Part shown: in pieces, positions 21,726-31,417 of the stretch | How positions within the stretch are numbered: position 1 is the stretch's first letter | How the letters are laid out: each line of letters opens with the position of its first letter | Source: Taudactylus pleione | Taxonomy: Eukaryota > Chordata > Amphibia > Anura > Myobatrachidae | Assembly (NCBI GenBank): GCA_031769625.1 | Contig: JAUIMM010000040.1 | Span: 16,505,501-16,569,500, forward strand | Length of the DNA stretch: 64,000 bases | Direction of reading: 5' to 3' | Notes under the pieces: generated by a model | Databases searched by the model: none | What the model saw: only the letters and a program-made list of their open reading frames with translations | What the model was told of the DNA's origin: nothing | Made by a program: the position numbers and the translations under genes

Positions 21726-23080
21726 GAGGGGTATTCAATATGAAACGTTAACTTCACTGTCGAAGTTAACGTTTCATATCGGAGTTTTACCTGCGTTAAA
21801 GTATCGGGCGCGCTCACACTTATCCCCGTATTCAATATAAAATTAGCGAAAACGGGAAACTCCGAAGTTGGATTTGTGTAAAGTTACGAATTTTTCTTTA
21901 AAAAAATTGTAAGACCCCCCTAAAGTTGTAAAAACATGGGGGATCACTATGGGTACCCCGTTTTAGCCTTTAATTGAAAGTCGGGGATTTAAATAGCCGC
22001 AGCAGGTGTTTTTTTCCCGACATTGAAGAAGTGTTGCAGCAGAGCACTTAGGTTATTTTTTTCGGTTTTTTAAGTGGTCCCATCAAATTTGGGGTACATG
22101 AAAATGGGTACTAGCATATTTTGATGTCCCTAAAATAAGGTTTTAAAAATTCTGCAGTTGTGCACCTGCCGCTATAAATCTATTCTAGAAAACACCTGCC
22201 GCATACTTGCAGAATAGCCCTGAACCTATTTCCCTGTTTTTAAACAATTTTTTCCCATTTTTTTTTTCACCCCAATTTTTAAATTCATTTTTTGGGGTGT
22301 CCCTATTTTTTTAAAACTTTTTTTGACACAGTTCTTTTTTAAATGTCATTCTCAGGGATGCAGGCTATTTTTTTTAAGCCTGCACCCCCAAACCCCAATT
22401 CTGCACTTTTTTTCGACACCTATTCATTGGTGAAAAGTTATCCCCGTTTTTGATCAAAGGGCCTGATTCAGACCCACTCGCGAGCGGCTGTCCGCTCGCA
22501 AGTGGGTCGATGTTCTGGACTGAGCATGCGCACGACGGAGGGAGCTCCGTCGTGCGCATGCGCCAGACGCGACGAGCGAAGGAAAGTCCTTCGCTCGTTG
22601 TGTCTGATCAAAGGGGGCGTGCTGTCGATGTTGATTGAAACGGGAACGCCTCCCGTCAGAAGCCGGCCCACTGACATCACTAGTGATGTCAGTGGGAGTG
22701 ATTTTGGCTCTGATAGAGCCAAAATCACTCCGGAGCTTGCGGTTGAAAACCTCAACCGCAGGCTCCGGCACGCTGATTCGATGGTCGCGATGGTCACGAC
22801 CATCGCGGCCATCAAAATGCACGCTCGTATAGCCTGTGGGTGGTGACCCACAGTTATACGAGCATCCAGGAGGACGCTCCATTTTCATGGAGGGCGGCCC
22901 TCATTCAGAGCGTGCGCTCTGCTCAGAGCGTACGGCTCTGAATGAGGGCCAAAGACTTTTCGAACCTGCGATAAGTCTTTGAAATTGAATACGGTGTAAA
23001 AGTAAAACCTGCGATAATGACGTCATACCTCCGATATTAACGCAAAAACTATGTTTTCGCTCCCATATTGAATACCCCTG
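21726..23080. mobile_element. Harbinger-type non-autonomous element, TAA duplication
   Basis: The ends GAGGGGTATTCAATATG (left) and CATATTGAATACCCCTG (right) are inverted, and TAA lies directly outside each (21723-21725, 23081-23083). Three-base TWA duplications are typical of PIF/Harbinger. The interior is T-rich without open frames and is interrupted by the MITE at 22459-22950. A related half-element lies at 30396-31030. Confidence 0.8.
22459..22950. mobile_element. GGGCCTGATTCAG-family MITE nested in a Harbinger element
   Basis: Left end GGGCCTGATTCAGACCC, right end GCTCTGAATGAGGGCC, with AAA on both sides. It has six or so palindromic modules in a row, including GCGCACGACGGAGGGAGC with its complement, CACTGACATCACTAGTGATG, and TTTTGGCTCTGATAGAGCC. 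Long overlapping open frames on both strands are a by-product of these palindromes. Confidence 0.8.
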
Positions 23081-23417
23081 TAAGTCCGTCATTTGTAGGT
23101 GCGCTTTCCTCTGGCTCTGCTCCTGGCCATCACAATGCATTTGGACTCTGACTTGTCACACCCTATAGGGGGTCTTTGAGAGGCTAGACCAGCATTGGTT
23201 ACTTCAAATATGTATTGTTACCAGTCGCAATGGTTGACGGCGTCGGGCTGCAGGTCAGCTGACTGAGGCTTACTCAGGCTGGCCGGCTTGCAAGGCCAGG
23301 AAACTGCCTCCATAGACCCAGGCCCTTAGATGCAGATAGGAACTGTTATGGTTGCCATGTCTTGTAATCCCACAGAATAACAATAATGCACACAGTTTAG
23401 ATCGGAACTCAATATAT

Positions 23418-23623
23418 CAGGGGTAGCCAACCATGGTCCTCGAGAGCTACCAACAGTGCATGTTTTCCAGGTCTCCTTACAGAATCACAAGTGAAATAAT
23501 TAGCTCCATCTGTGGATCTTTTCAAATGTGTTAGTGAGTAATGAATACACCTGAGCACCAGATAGGTGGCCAGGAAAACGTGAACTGTTAGTAGCTCTTG
23601 AGGACTGATGTTGGCTACTCCTG
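23418..23623. mobile_element. hAT-type MITE, CAGGGGTAGCCAAC ends
   Basis: CAGGGGTAGCCAACCATGG on the left pairs with CAGGAGTAGCCAACATCAG read inward from the right, followed by matching AGAGCTAC..AACAGT. Flanks CAATATAT and CCATATAT agree at seven of eight positions, the hAT duplication length. A diverged relative lies at about 55080-55220. Confidence 0.85.
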
Positions 23624-24224
23624 CCATATATAAATCCAGATTCTGGAAATTAGACCGAATGCCCAGTCACAATATATGGTAAAGTTCAGACATCACTCCA
23701 CGGATTAAAAATAAGTCATACTTGCGACTCCAAAGCCGTGCAACATTTCAGATGTTTAATTACATTTTTCGTCAAGGCATAATATACAACAAAACAACTT
23801 TACATTATATAATAATTCACCCATGTGCTGCTTTTAGGCTAGCCCTGGGGGATAAGGATAATAACCAACCAGTGGCTCAGCATTTTGTGACAGCCAGACA
23901 TTCTTTAGCCACCTTGAAATATAGAGTAGTTGATCATATTTCTCCACTGGGAAGACAGAGCTAAAAAATGATTGCAGCTTGAGGCATTTTGGATAAAACA
24001 TCCAAACACTGTAGCCCCAATGGGACTTAATGAACATTTGAGTCTAGCGTGCTTTCAATAGTTTTCATTTTTTTCATTTAGTGTTAGTAATCCATTACTA
24101 TATTATAATGGTTGTATTGTACCCTATATCAGAGAAAGTTCTGCACCCACATCAAAACCAAGAGTCATCTGCTGGGGTGCATAGTTAAAGCTAGTCCATA
24201 ACCATGGAATGCCAAAACTTAGTA

Positions 24225-24359
24225 CATATTTACCCACAAAGGGAAAAGATGCACTCTTCAGACTGGTATGTAATTGGGGACATTAAACTTGTTGGCATTA
24301 TTATTTATTATTTATCCTGCCTGTCTGGAGAGTCTCTTTTCCCTTTGTGGGTAAATATG
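24225..24359. mobile_element. Short foldback MITE
   Basis: CATATTTACCCACAAAGGG with AAAAGATGCACTC on the left pairs with GAGTCTCTTTTCCCTTTGTG and GGTAAATATG on the right, around a loop of about 50 bp. No coding sequence. Confidence 0.8.
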
Positions 24360-24373
24360 GACTATATATATAA

Positions 24374-24810
24374 ATTTGTCCGTCTGTCTTTCTTTACAAA
24401 TCCACAGTTTACAAGCCAAGATCGTGAAATTTTACATACGAGTGTATTAAAACACGGCCAAGGCAACTGAAATTTTTTTTAAATCAAAATTAATTACTGT
24501 TAATTTTTAATTAATTAAAAAACACAATTTTTGCTGGACGCTCATTGTGGGGTCTTGCACTCAGTACTGCTGTCTGCTGCCTCCAGTGGTGATATTTAAG
24601 AACTTTCTTATCTCCTCTACTATTTATACTATTTCTGTCCTTCTGTCCTTCTGTCTTTCTATACAAATCCACAGTTTACAAGCCAAGATCATGAAATTTT
24701 ACATACGAGCGTATTAAAACACGCCCGAGGCAACTCAAACAATTGAATTACTGTTAATTTTTAATTAATTAAAAAACACAATTTTTGCTGTACGCTCATT
24801 GTGGGGCCTC
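24374..24810. repeat. Two direct copies of a ~180-bp element
   Basis: 24374-24560 and 24634-24810 share TTACAAATCCACAG/ATACAAATCCACAG, TTTACAAGCCAAGATC, TGAAATTTTACATACGAG, GTATTAAAACACG and ACACAATTTTTGCTG in the same order. This is either tandem duplication with an intervening segment or two insertions of one non-autonomous family. Confidence 0.8.
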
Positions 24811-24829
24811 ACGGCATATGGGTAGGGCC

Positions 24830-25435
24830 TCAAAGCGAGCGTTTTGTGTTGTCATGTTTTGTCATGATCTTAATGGTTATTATCAAAGAGAGCTTTAGCA
24901 GGCTTTCCCACTACTACTATGATTTTGGGTGGTAGGCTCGTGGCACACAGTTGGGCGATAGGTTGGAGCTAGGCTTTATTTAGGAAAACACTAGCCCCAT
25001 GGTTAAGTAGATCGGGCCCTAGGCCCGTGAGAATTATTAGGTTTGGGTGCTAGGCCCATGTGGGTAGAATATTACAGACTCTAGGCCCATGTCACTCATT
25101 CTTTTCAACCCTGCAATCCCCCCGCCTCCCTTTCCCACCCTGGAGAACTACTGAGTTCTCCGGGGTTCTGTCCATGGCAAACTTCTACGCAGTGGGGAAT
25201 TAAGAGGGAGGGCGCACATGGGCACATGTTACAACTGCTTAGCCTCTGAACTCCTTGGATTGTACTAAATGGGAGGATACAAGGAGGTGATGCAGCTGCA
25301 GCCCCATAAATCCATGCTCAGACAGGAAGGGTGAGCAGAAAGTGTAAACTCTTCGTGACTGAGCAGCATAAGAGCAGCAACTGAGTGGCAGTAGCAGATT
25401 GCCTATCCCACAACACAGTCACACAAGAGCAATAC
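24830..25435. other. Unassigned sequence
   Basis: Holds scattered TAGGCCCATG and GGCCTAGGCCC words that recur three or four times, so it is probably repeat-derived. No open frame is convincing. Confidence 0.4.
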
Positions 25436-25690
25436 AAGAGCATAAAGGGTCAGTGAAACAGCTAAGGAGTGGATAGATAAACAGCTAAAGATGGGTCAGT
25501 GAGACAGATAAGGAATAGCCAGTCAGACAGCTATTGTGGTGGACTATGAGACAGCTATGGAGGGGAGAAGTGAGTCAGCTATGGAGGGGCAGTGAGACAG
25601 TTATGGAGGAGGGCAGTGAGACAGTTAAGGAAGGAGCAGTGAGACAGCTATGGTGAGGGTGGGTGAACAGCTAAGGAGGGGGCAATGTGT
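25436..25690. repeat. ~30-bp minisatellite
   Basis: Irregular repeats of CAGTGAGACAG followed by CTATGGAGG or similar, about nine copies with variable spacing. Confidence 0.88.
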
Positions 25691-26429
25691 TACGTAGCAT
25701 ACTTAGATTCCACTAATGTACTGTATATATATATATATACCAATAGAATAATCGCCCAGAAATGACTGGAATGACTCATAAAAGTGCATAGGATCCTGCG
25801 TTACAAATCCAGCCCAGAAATATAAATGATACACACAAACAGTTGATGAGCTAACTATCTGCTCAGTTCTCAGCCCTTCAGACCAACCAAGGGCTAGTCT
25901 TTTATCTTCAATATTATATTTAGAAATAATTATATACATATATATGTATATAGCTATGCCCTCCATGGTGCTAGCAATACCCCATTGGCAGACAGCAACC
26001 CCACAGCTCTGGTCACACCTAAAACATCATTAGTCACATCCTTAATAAATTCCACCTCCAGGCCCATGGGGACCTTAATCTGTTATGAGATGTGGGACAT
26101 ACATTTTTGTTTGACACATTATTAGTAGATATGAGCGATTCAGACTTGGGAGAATACAACAGAAACACATTTAGGAAACAAAGTCTAACTGAATCATTAG
26201 TCAATTCCCACCCCACAAATCCGAATTTGAAAACAAGGCAAATTAACACTTCCTGAAATCTCATATCTTACATGTTTTGTATTGCATATAAAACATTTTT
26301 CACTTCTTTCGGCTGCTATTTTACCCTAGAAAGCATGTGGGAGGTTGATGATACATGTGGGGAGGTTGGAAGGTGCTGTTAGGTTTAATATTTAGGTGTG
26401 GGACAGGGTTGGAGTAGCTGAACGAGATT

Positions 26430-26994
26430 CCAAATCACTGTCTCAAGGCACACTAACAGTCCAGGTTTTAAGGATAGCCATACTTGAGCATAGGTGTCTT
26501 AATTAGTGCTGCACTTATTTTGATTTAACAATCTGTGCTCAAGTATGAATATCACTAAAACCTGGACTATAATTCTGGCCATACACCTACATGACTAGCA
26601 TAAGATCCGATTCATAATATGATTTCCCTCCGATTCCCTGGAGCTCCCTGACAGTCCCGACAGCATGTTTGTCGTTTTTCTTAGCACAGGATCTGTTGTA
26701 AGATCGTTCCTGTGTCTCATAGGCTCATAAGGGAACAGTCATTGAAATTACTTGAATTGCTGTACAATGCATAAAAATAAACGGTATGATCTGCACACGA
26801 TACGATGGAACATATGGGCTGCACATCTGATCATAAGATCCGATTATAGGAGCTGCGGGAGCGCGCATCGCATCTTATCTTACTAAAATAATACACGATT
26901 TTCACAAGAACCATCTTATGACTCGAAAATCGGGCAATCAGCAGGTGTATGGCCATCATTAGTGTGCCTTGAGGACCGAGGATGGGAAACACTG
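26430..26994. mobile_element. hAT-type MITE split by a Harbinger MITE
   Basis: The two halves form an inverted repeat: CTCAAGGCACACTAACAGTC with CCAGGTTTTAAGGATAG on the left, and AACCTGGACTA, then after the insertion TTAGTGTGCCTTGAGGACC and GGGAAACACTG on the right. The left terminus is eroded, so 26430 is approximate. The insertion occupies 26573-26958. Confidence 0.72.
26573..26958. mobile_element. Harbinger-type MITE nested in a hAT MITE
   Basis: GGCCATACACCT near the left pairs with AGGTGTATGGCC near the right. TAA lies on the left (26570-26572) and TTA on the right (26959-26961). The host MITE's other arm shows the original target read TTA, so one base has mutated since insertion. The interior has repeated AAGATCCGAT and CATCTTA words. 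Confidence 0.8.
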
Positions 26995-27317
26995 AGCTGA
27001 AAGCTGACTATTTGTATTTTGTACTTGGCTAGCTGAAAATCTACACTTGAAACTCTATGGAGAGGTGTAGATGTGATAGCTGTAATCAGAGAAAAGGATA
27101 GGGTTGAAGTCAGAAGCTGAAGGCAATCAATATGTAATGAGCAGCTACTTTTTGACACTTGAAGTTATGTGCAATGGTAGCTGGCTGTAGTTGGGTAAGG
27201 TGCAGTAGTATAAAATCACTGATAGCAATTTGCAAAAGGATGCTGTGGACTTTTAACTAAACAATTCTAGCTAAATGAACCAAGAGTACTGTATATGAAT
27301 AATATTGGGGGAGCAGT

Positions 27318-27923
27318 GGAGCTGATTCAGACCTGCTCGCGAGGATGCGTTCGCTCGTAGCTGGCCGATTGTCGCTTTCTGGGCATGCATACGCCTGCAA
27401 TGCACGTGCACGAACCTGTATGAGAGATCGGGAAGCGTTTGCTCGCTACGCATAGACAGCCCAGCAGAGTGAGTGACAGGAGAAGCCATTTGTGGGTGGT
27501 GACAGGGGCTGGCCACTTGAAATGGGTGAGTGGAGGTGCGAACGCAGGCGTGCCTGAGCGTCTTAACGCCATTAAAGAGGCGTGCATAATTAACAGGCAG
27601 CGTCATTGTACACGTCACCTGGTTGTATTTCACAGTGAAGTGATCACAGTGCTAGCGGCAGGGTATAGTCAACCTCATGTGCTGCAATCGCTTCCGATGG
27701 TGCTCGATGTACCAATGGTTTCATGCACTTCCTGAAGATGACGTGCGCAAGTGGGCGTCTTAAGACAGGCTGGTGGGCGTCTGCATACAAAGTGATCTTG
27801 CGCCAAGACATAGTGAGCGTGCTTATGCCTTGCCGTGCGATAGCCTGCCTTGCTGGGTGTGTGCCGGATTTGCATACGCTTGGTGCGAGCGAATGCATCT
27901 AGGGAGCGGGTCTGAATGACCTC
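27318..27923. mobile_element. GGGCCTGATTCAG-family MITE, diverged
   Basis: Left end GGAGCTGATTCAGACC, right end GGGTCTGAATGACCTC. The interior has GCATGCATACG, AGCCATTTGTGGGTGGTGAC and AGGCGTGC, matching the 13337 and 29411 members (the latter in opposite orientation). Open frames on both strands are not genes. Confidence 0.68.
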
Positions 27924-28280
27924 TTGTGTCTGCCCTGAATTGCCAATGAAAAGTCCCTTTAACATCCAATACACCACTCGCAGTGGCAAGGAAAGACTGA
28001 TATCATGGACATTCTTTGTTATTAATGGTCTTTCTGCTTCAGCTAAATGTACAGCAATGTCCATTGGGAAAATGAGTTCTCAACATGTTCATGTATGTTC
28101 TGTAACTCACCATGAACCACTTTCTCTGAGCCTGGGGGGGGTAAATCTACTAAAGGTCGATTTCAATATTTTTTTATCAATTTTAATTGATTTGAAATAA
28201 ATGTACATCAATGTTGTGTTTCTGGGGCTGAATCACACATTTACTAACAGACAATATTTGATTTGCTTTTTTAAGTGTTA

Positions 28281-28882
28281 TGCTGGGCATACAATATACA
28301 ATTATCTGTCAGACTTCTGTCCAAACTAGCTGGTTGGAATAAAAATCTGGATCAAATGACAATCGACCATTTGTTCGCAAACAACAGATGAAAATGGTCA
28401 TCCAGACAATTTTCTAAATCAAACAAATTTAACCAATCGTTTTTGGCTGTTTTCCAGTGTTTGAAACCATATGCAGAGGCTCTTTTAGAGAGAAGGGGGC
28501 CTATGTGCAGGCTCTGATCGGGCCCCCTCCTCTCCAGTGGTGCAGTAGACTCTGGCATTGTGCTCTATTGTCCTGTCTACTGCACATTTGCAGTCTCTGG
28601 GAACATGGCGCCTGAAAAACATTCCCGGGACATCTCTACTGTGCATGCACGAATCACCTGAAAAATGGCCATTTCCCTGGTGATTTCTGCAGCTCTGCGG
28701 CCAGTGCCGGGCTGATGGAGAGGTAAATATATTTAATTGGGTGCAGGGTGTGCAGTGTGTGGGCCCGTGTGCACCGCACACCTTGCACCCATTATAAATA
28801 CGCCCCTGACCATATGGCTTTCATTCCAACCAGCCAGATTGGACAGATATCTTGCAGATAATTGTATAGTGTAAGCCCAGCA
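28281..28882. mobile_element. Harbinger-type MITE split by a hAT MITE
   Basis: TGCTGGGCATACAATATACA on the left pairs with TTGTATAGTGTAAGCCCAGC on the right. Flanks are TTA (28278-28280) and TAA (28883-28885). The inner arms CTAGCTGGTTGGAAT and ATTCCAACCAGCCAG also pair. A hAT MITE occupies 28474-28808. The same family lies at 42373-42688. Confidence 0.82.
28474..28808. mobile_element. hAT-type MITE with perfect 8-bp duplication ACCATATG
   Basis: ACCATATG lies at 28466-28473 and again at 28809-28816, a perfect hAT target duplication inside the host MITE. The right end AAATACGCCCCTG gives CAGGGGCGTATTTATAAT read inward. The left end CAGAGGCTCTTTTAGAGAG is a worn version. Internally GGGTGCAGGGTGTGC and GCACACCTTGCACCC pair, as in 13757-14119. 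Confidence 0.9.
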
Positions 28883-29089
28883 TAAGTAAAAGTGTGATTT
28901 AGCCTCAGAATACTAGATTGATTTAGAACGAGTTGAAACAGATTAAAATTAAAGACGAGCTGGCTTGGCTCTCAGAAAACCGAGCCAACCCGAACTTCCA
29001 GTTTCCGAAACACAGCTTGGATCTCCCCATCTGCGACAGTCGGATCTCACAGTTTTGCCTAGGGTGCCAATTTTCAAAGTCCCATTGAG

Positions 29090-29275
29090 TTCAACAGGCC
29101 GACACCCCCGCTCCGCTGACACTGTTGGAATGCACGCACTGAGGACACCGCCAGCAACCCTGCACTGCGGACACCGCCTGCACTCCTGCTCTTCCGACAC
29201 CACTGGCAACTCCACACTGAGAACACCACCAGCACCCCTGCATTGGGGAAACCGCCGACACCGCTGTCTCAGTAA
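29090..29275. repeat. GACACCGCC-type minisatellite
   Basis: Roughly 30-bp repeats containing CTGCGGACACCGCC or related words, about six irregular copies. Both strands carry open frames because of the repetition; none is a gene. Confidence 0.75.
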
Positions 29276-29279
29276 GTGC

Positions 29280-30395
29280 ACTAGTGGTGTATCTAACCCA
29301 CACTGTATCTGAGCTGCACTGTAACTCGTATTGTATCCGACCTTCACTGTATCCAACCCACACTGTATCTGACATGCACTTTATCCAACCCATACTGTAT
29401 TCAGCACTGTGGGCCTGATTCAGACCCCGACGCTATTTGCGCCGCTCGCTGGCTAAAAGGGGCCGGCTATTTAAATCATGTGCTCGCACTGCATCGCGTA
29501 AAGCCTCCCACTAAGTAATAGCGAGCAGCTGCACTATGCGCTCGCACCTGTATAAAGATGCCCCTTTTCCACTCGCAACACACGTCATCTCCGGCAGTTG
29601 TAGGATTAATCAGGAACATCGAGAGCCATCGGAGCTGCTCGCAGCGCTTGTGGTAGCCTTTTCCCAACTCAACATTGCGAGCAGTTCAGGCTAAAATACA
29701 ACCCAATCACGCGTGTAATGACGCTACTTTGTTAATTATGCACACCCATTAAACGCCGTTCTGACGGTCGGGCACGCCTGCATTCGCACATCCACACCTC
29801 AGTTTACAAGCACCTTCCCCTGTCACCACCCACAAACGGCACTATCTGTCACTCAAAATAGCGGCCCGACTGTGGGCTATGGGCGAGCACTTTCCCATCG
29901 CACTGGCTGGTTCGTTCACACGCATTGCATCTCATACGCATGCGCAGATTGCAAAAAATCACTCAATGCGAGCGAGCGCAGCATAGCGTCCGGGTCTGAA
30001 TCAGGCCCTGTATCCGACCTGCACTGTACCCATCCCACACTGTATCCCGCACTGTATCCAAACCACACTGTATCCTCCACTGTATGCAACCCACACTGTA
30101 TCCGACCTGCACTGTATCCAACCCACGCTGTATCCCACACTGCATCTTACCCTCACTGTATCCTCCACTTTATGTGACCTACACTGTATCCGACCTGCAC
30201 TGTATCTAACCCACACTGTATCCCACACTGTATCTTACCTGCACTGTATCCAAGCCACATTGTTTCCAATTTGTACTATAAACTGCACTGTATCTGACCC
30301 GCACTGTATCCAACCCACACTATTTCCCACACTGCAATTGACTCGCACTGTATCCAATCCATCCTGCACTGTATTCAACCCACACTGTATCCCAC
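29280..30395. repeat. CACTGTATCC minisatellite, interrupted
   Basis: Repeats of 15-17 bp (CACACTGTATCC or GCACTGTATCCGACCT) run from about 29280 to 29410 and resume from 30009 to about 30395. The 598-bp MITE at 29411-30008 has inserted between. The two parts share phase and unit type, so they were one array. Confidence 0.9.
29411..30008. mobile_element. GGGCCTGATTCAG-family MITE inside a minisatellite
   Basis: Left end GGGCCTGATTCAGACCC and right end GGGTCTGAATCAGGCCC are near-perfect inverted repeats. TGT lies on both sides (29408-29410, 30009-30011), a three-base duplication. The interior includes CATACGCATGCGCAGATTGC and ACCACCCACAAACGGC, shared in opposite orientation with 27318-27923. 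Confidence 0.88.
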
Positions 30396-31030
30396 AAAGG
30401 CCTGTATTCAATTTGAGGCGAAAAGCCGAGATCGGCGAAAAAGTTTCGCTGATGATGTAAGTTCGCCAGGCGGAAAAGTATCGCTGTATTCAATTTGAAA
30501 GACTTTCTGCCTAGGTGGAAAGTCAATGCATTGTTATAGGTGGAAAAGTTTCGCCAATGCATAGCAGGTGGAAAAAAGTGCAGAATTGGGGTTTTGGGGT
30601 GCAATGTTGCAGGAACACCCGTGCAGCCTTCAGACAGTCCCCCAAAGGTAAACTGTGTCAAAATAAAAAAAAAAAACACTTAAGGTCACACCAAAAAATC
30701 TCTTTGAATTTGGGGGCCAAAAAAAAAAATGTTGGGGGACAAAGTTAAAAACTAGCAAACTTGACTATGGGGGGGTGTCCCCAAGTATACCCCATGTGTT
30801 TTTTTTTTCATTGCAGGGGCTTGCGTCGGATGGATTTTTCATGATTTTTTCAACTTAACTTTAGCAACTTTAAAATATGCTGAAGCCCATTTTCAAGTAC
30901 CCCAAATTTGCTGGGATAAGTTATTTTCTGCAAAAAATACTCCTGAATACTATTCTGCACCACTTATACAAAAACGCTATTTAGCAGCTATTGAGCCCTT
31001 TTAAAAACACTCAAATACCTTCAGCAATCC
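30396..31030. mobile_element. Truncated element related to 21726-23080
   Basis: Starts CTGTATTCAATTTGAGGCG and contains AGTGCAGAATTGGGGTTTTG next to a GGTGGAAAAG-rich zone. The same order occurs inverted around 22380-22450. It ends abruptly at 31030 where hAT copy 3 begins without its own terminus, so both elements are broken at this junction. Confidence 0.68.
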
Positions 31031-31417
31031 AAATCCAGTCTATTCTGAACACCTCACAATATTGTTTTTAGGCCAAAAGGTTGCCCCGATGTAGCTGGAT
31101 GACTATGCTAAGCGACACAAATGGGTGGCACAAACACGTGGCCCATCTAGGAGTGGCACTGCAGTGGCAGACAGGATGGCAGCTTGAAGAACTAGGCCCC
31201 AAAGAGTACATAGTACAAAGAACAAAAAAAGGTGCAAGATGGAATTGTCCTTGGACCCTCCCACCCACCCTTATGTTGTATAAACAGGACATTCACACTT
31301 TAACAAACCAATCATTTCAGCGCCAGGGTCTGCCACACGACTGTGACTGAAATGATTGGTTCATTTGGGCCCCCACAAAACAAGCTGGCAATTAATCTGT
31401 CCCTGCACAAACTGGCT

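Noticed and set aside
22454..22888. Overlapping long frames on both strands with arginine-rich products
   Set aside because: They arise from the GC-rich palindromic modules of a MITE; palindromes give open frames on both strands together.
29091..30228. Frames rich in VGYS, RIQ and CGL repeats
   Set aside because: Produced by the CACTGTATCC and GACACCGCC minisatellites.
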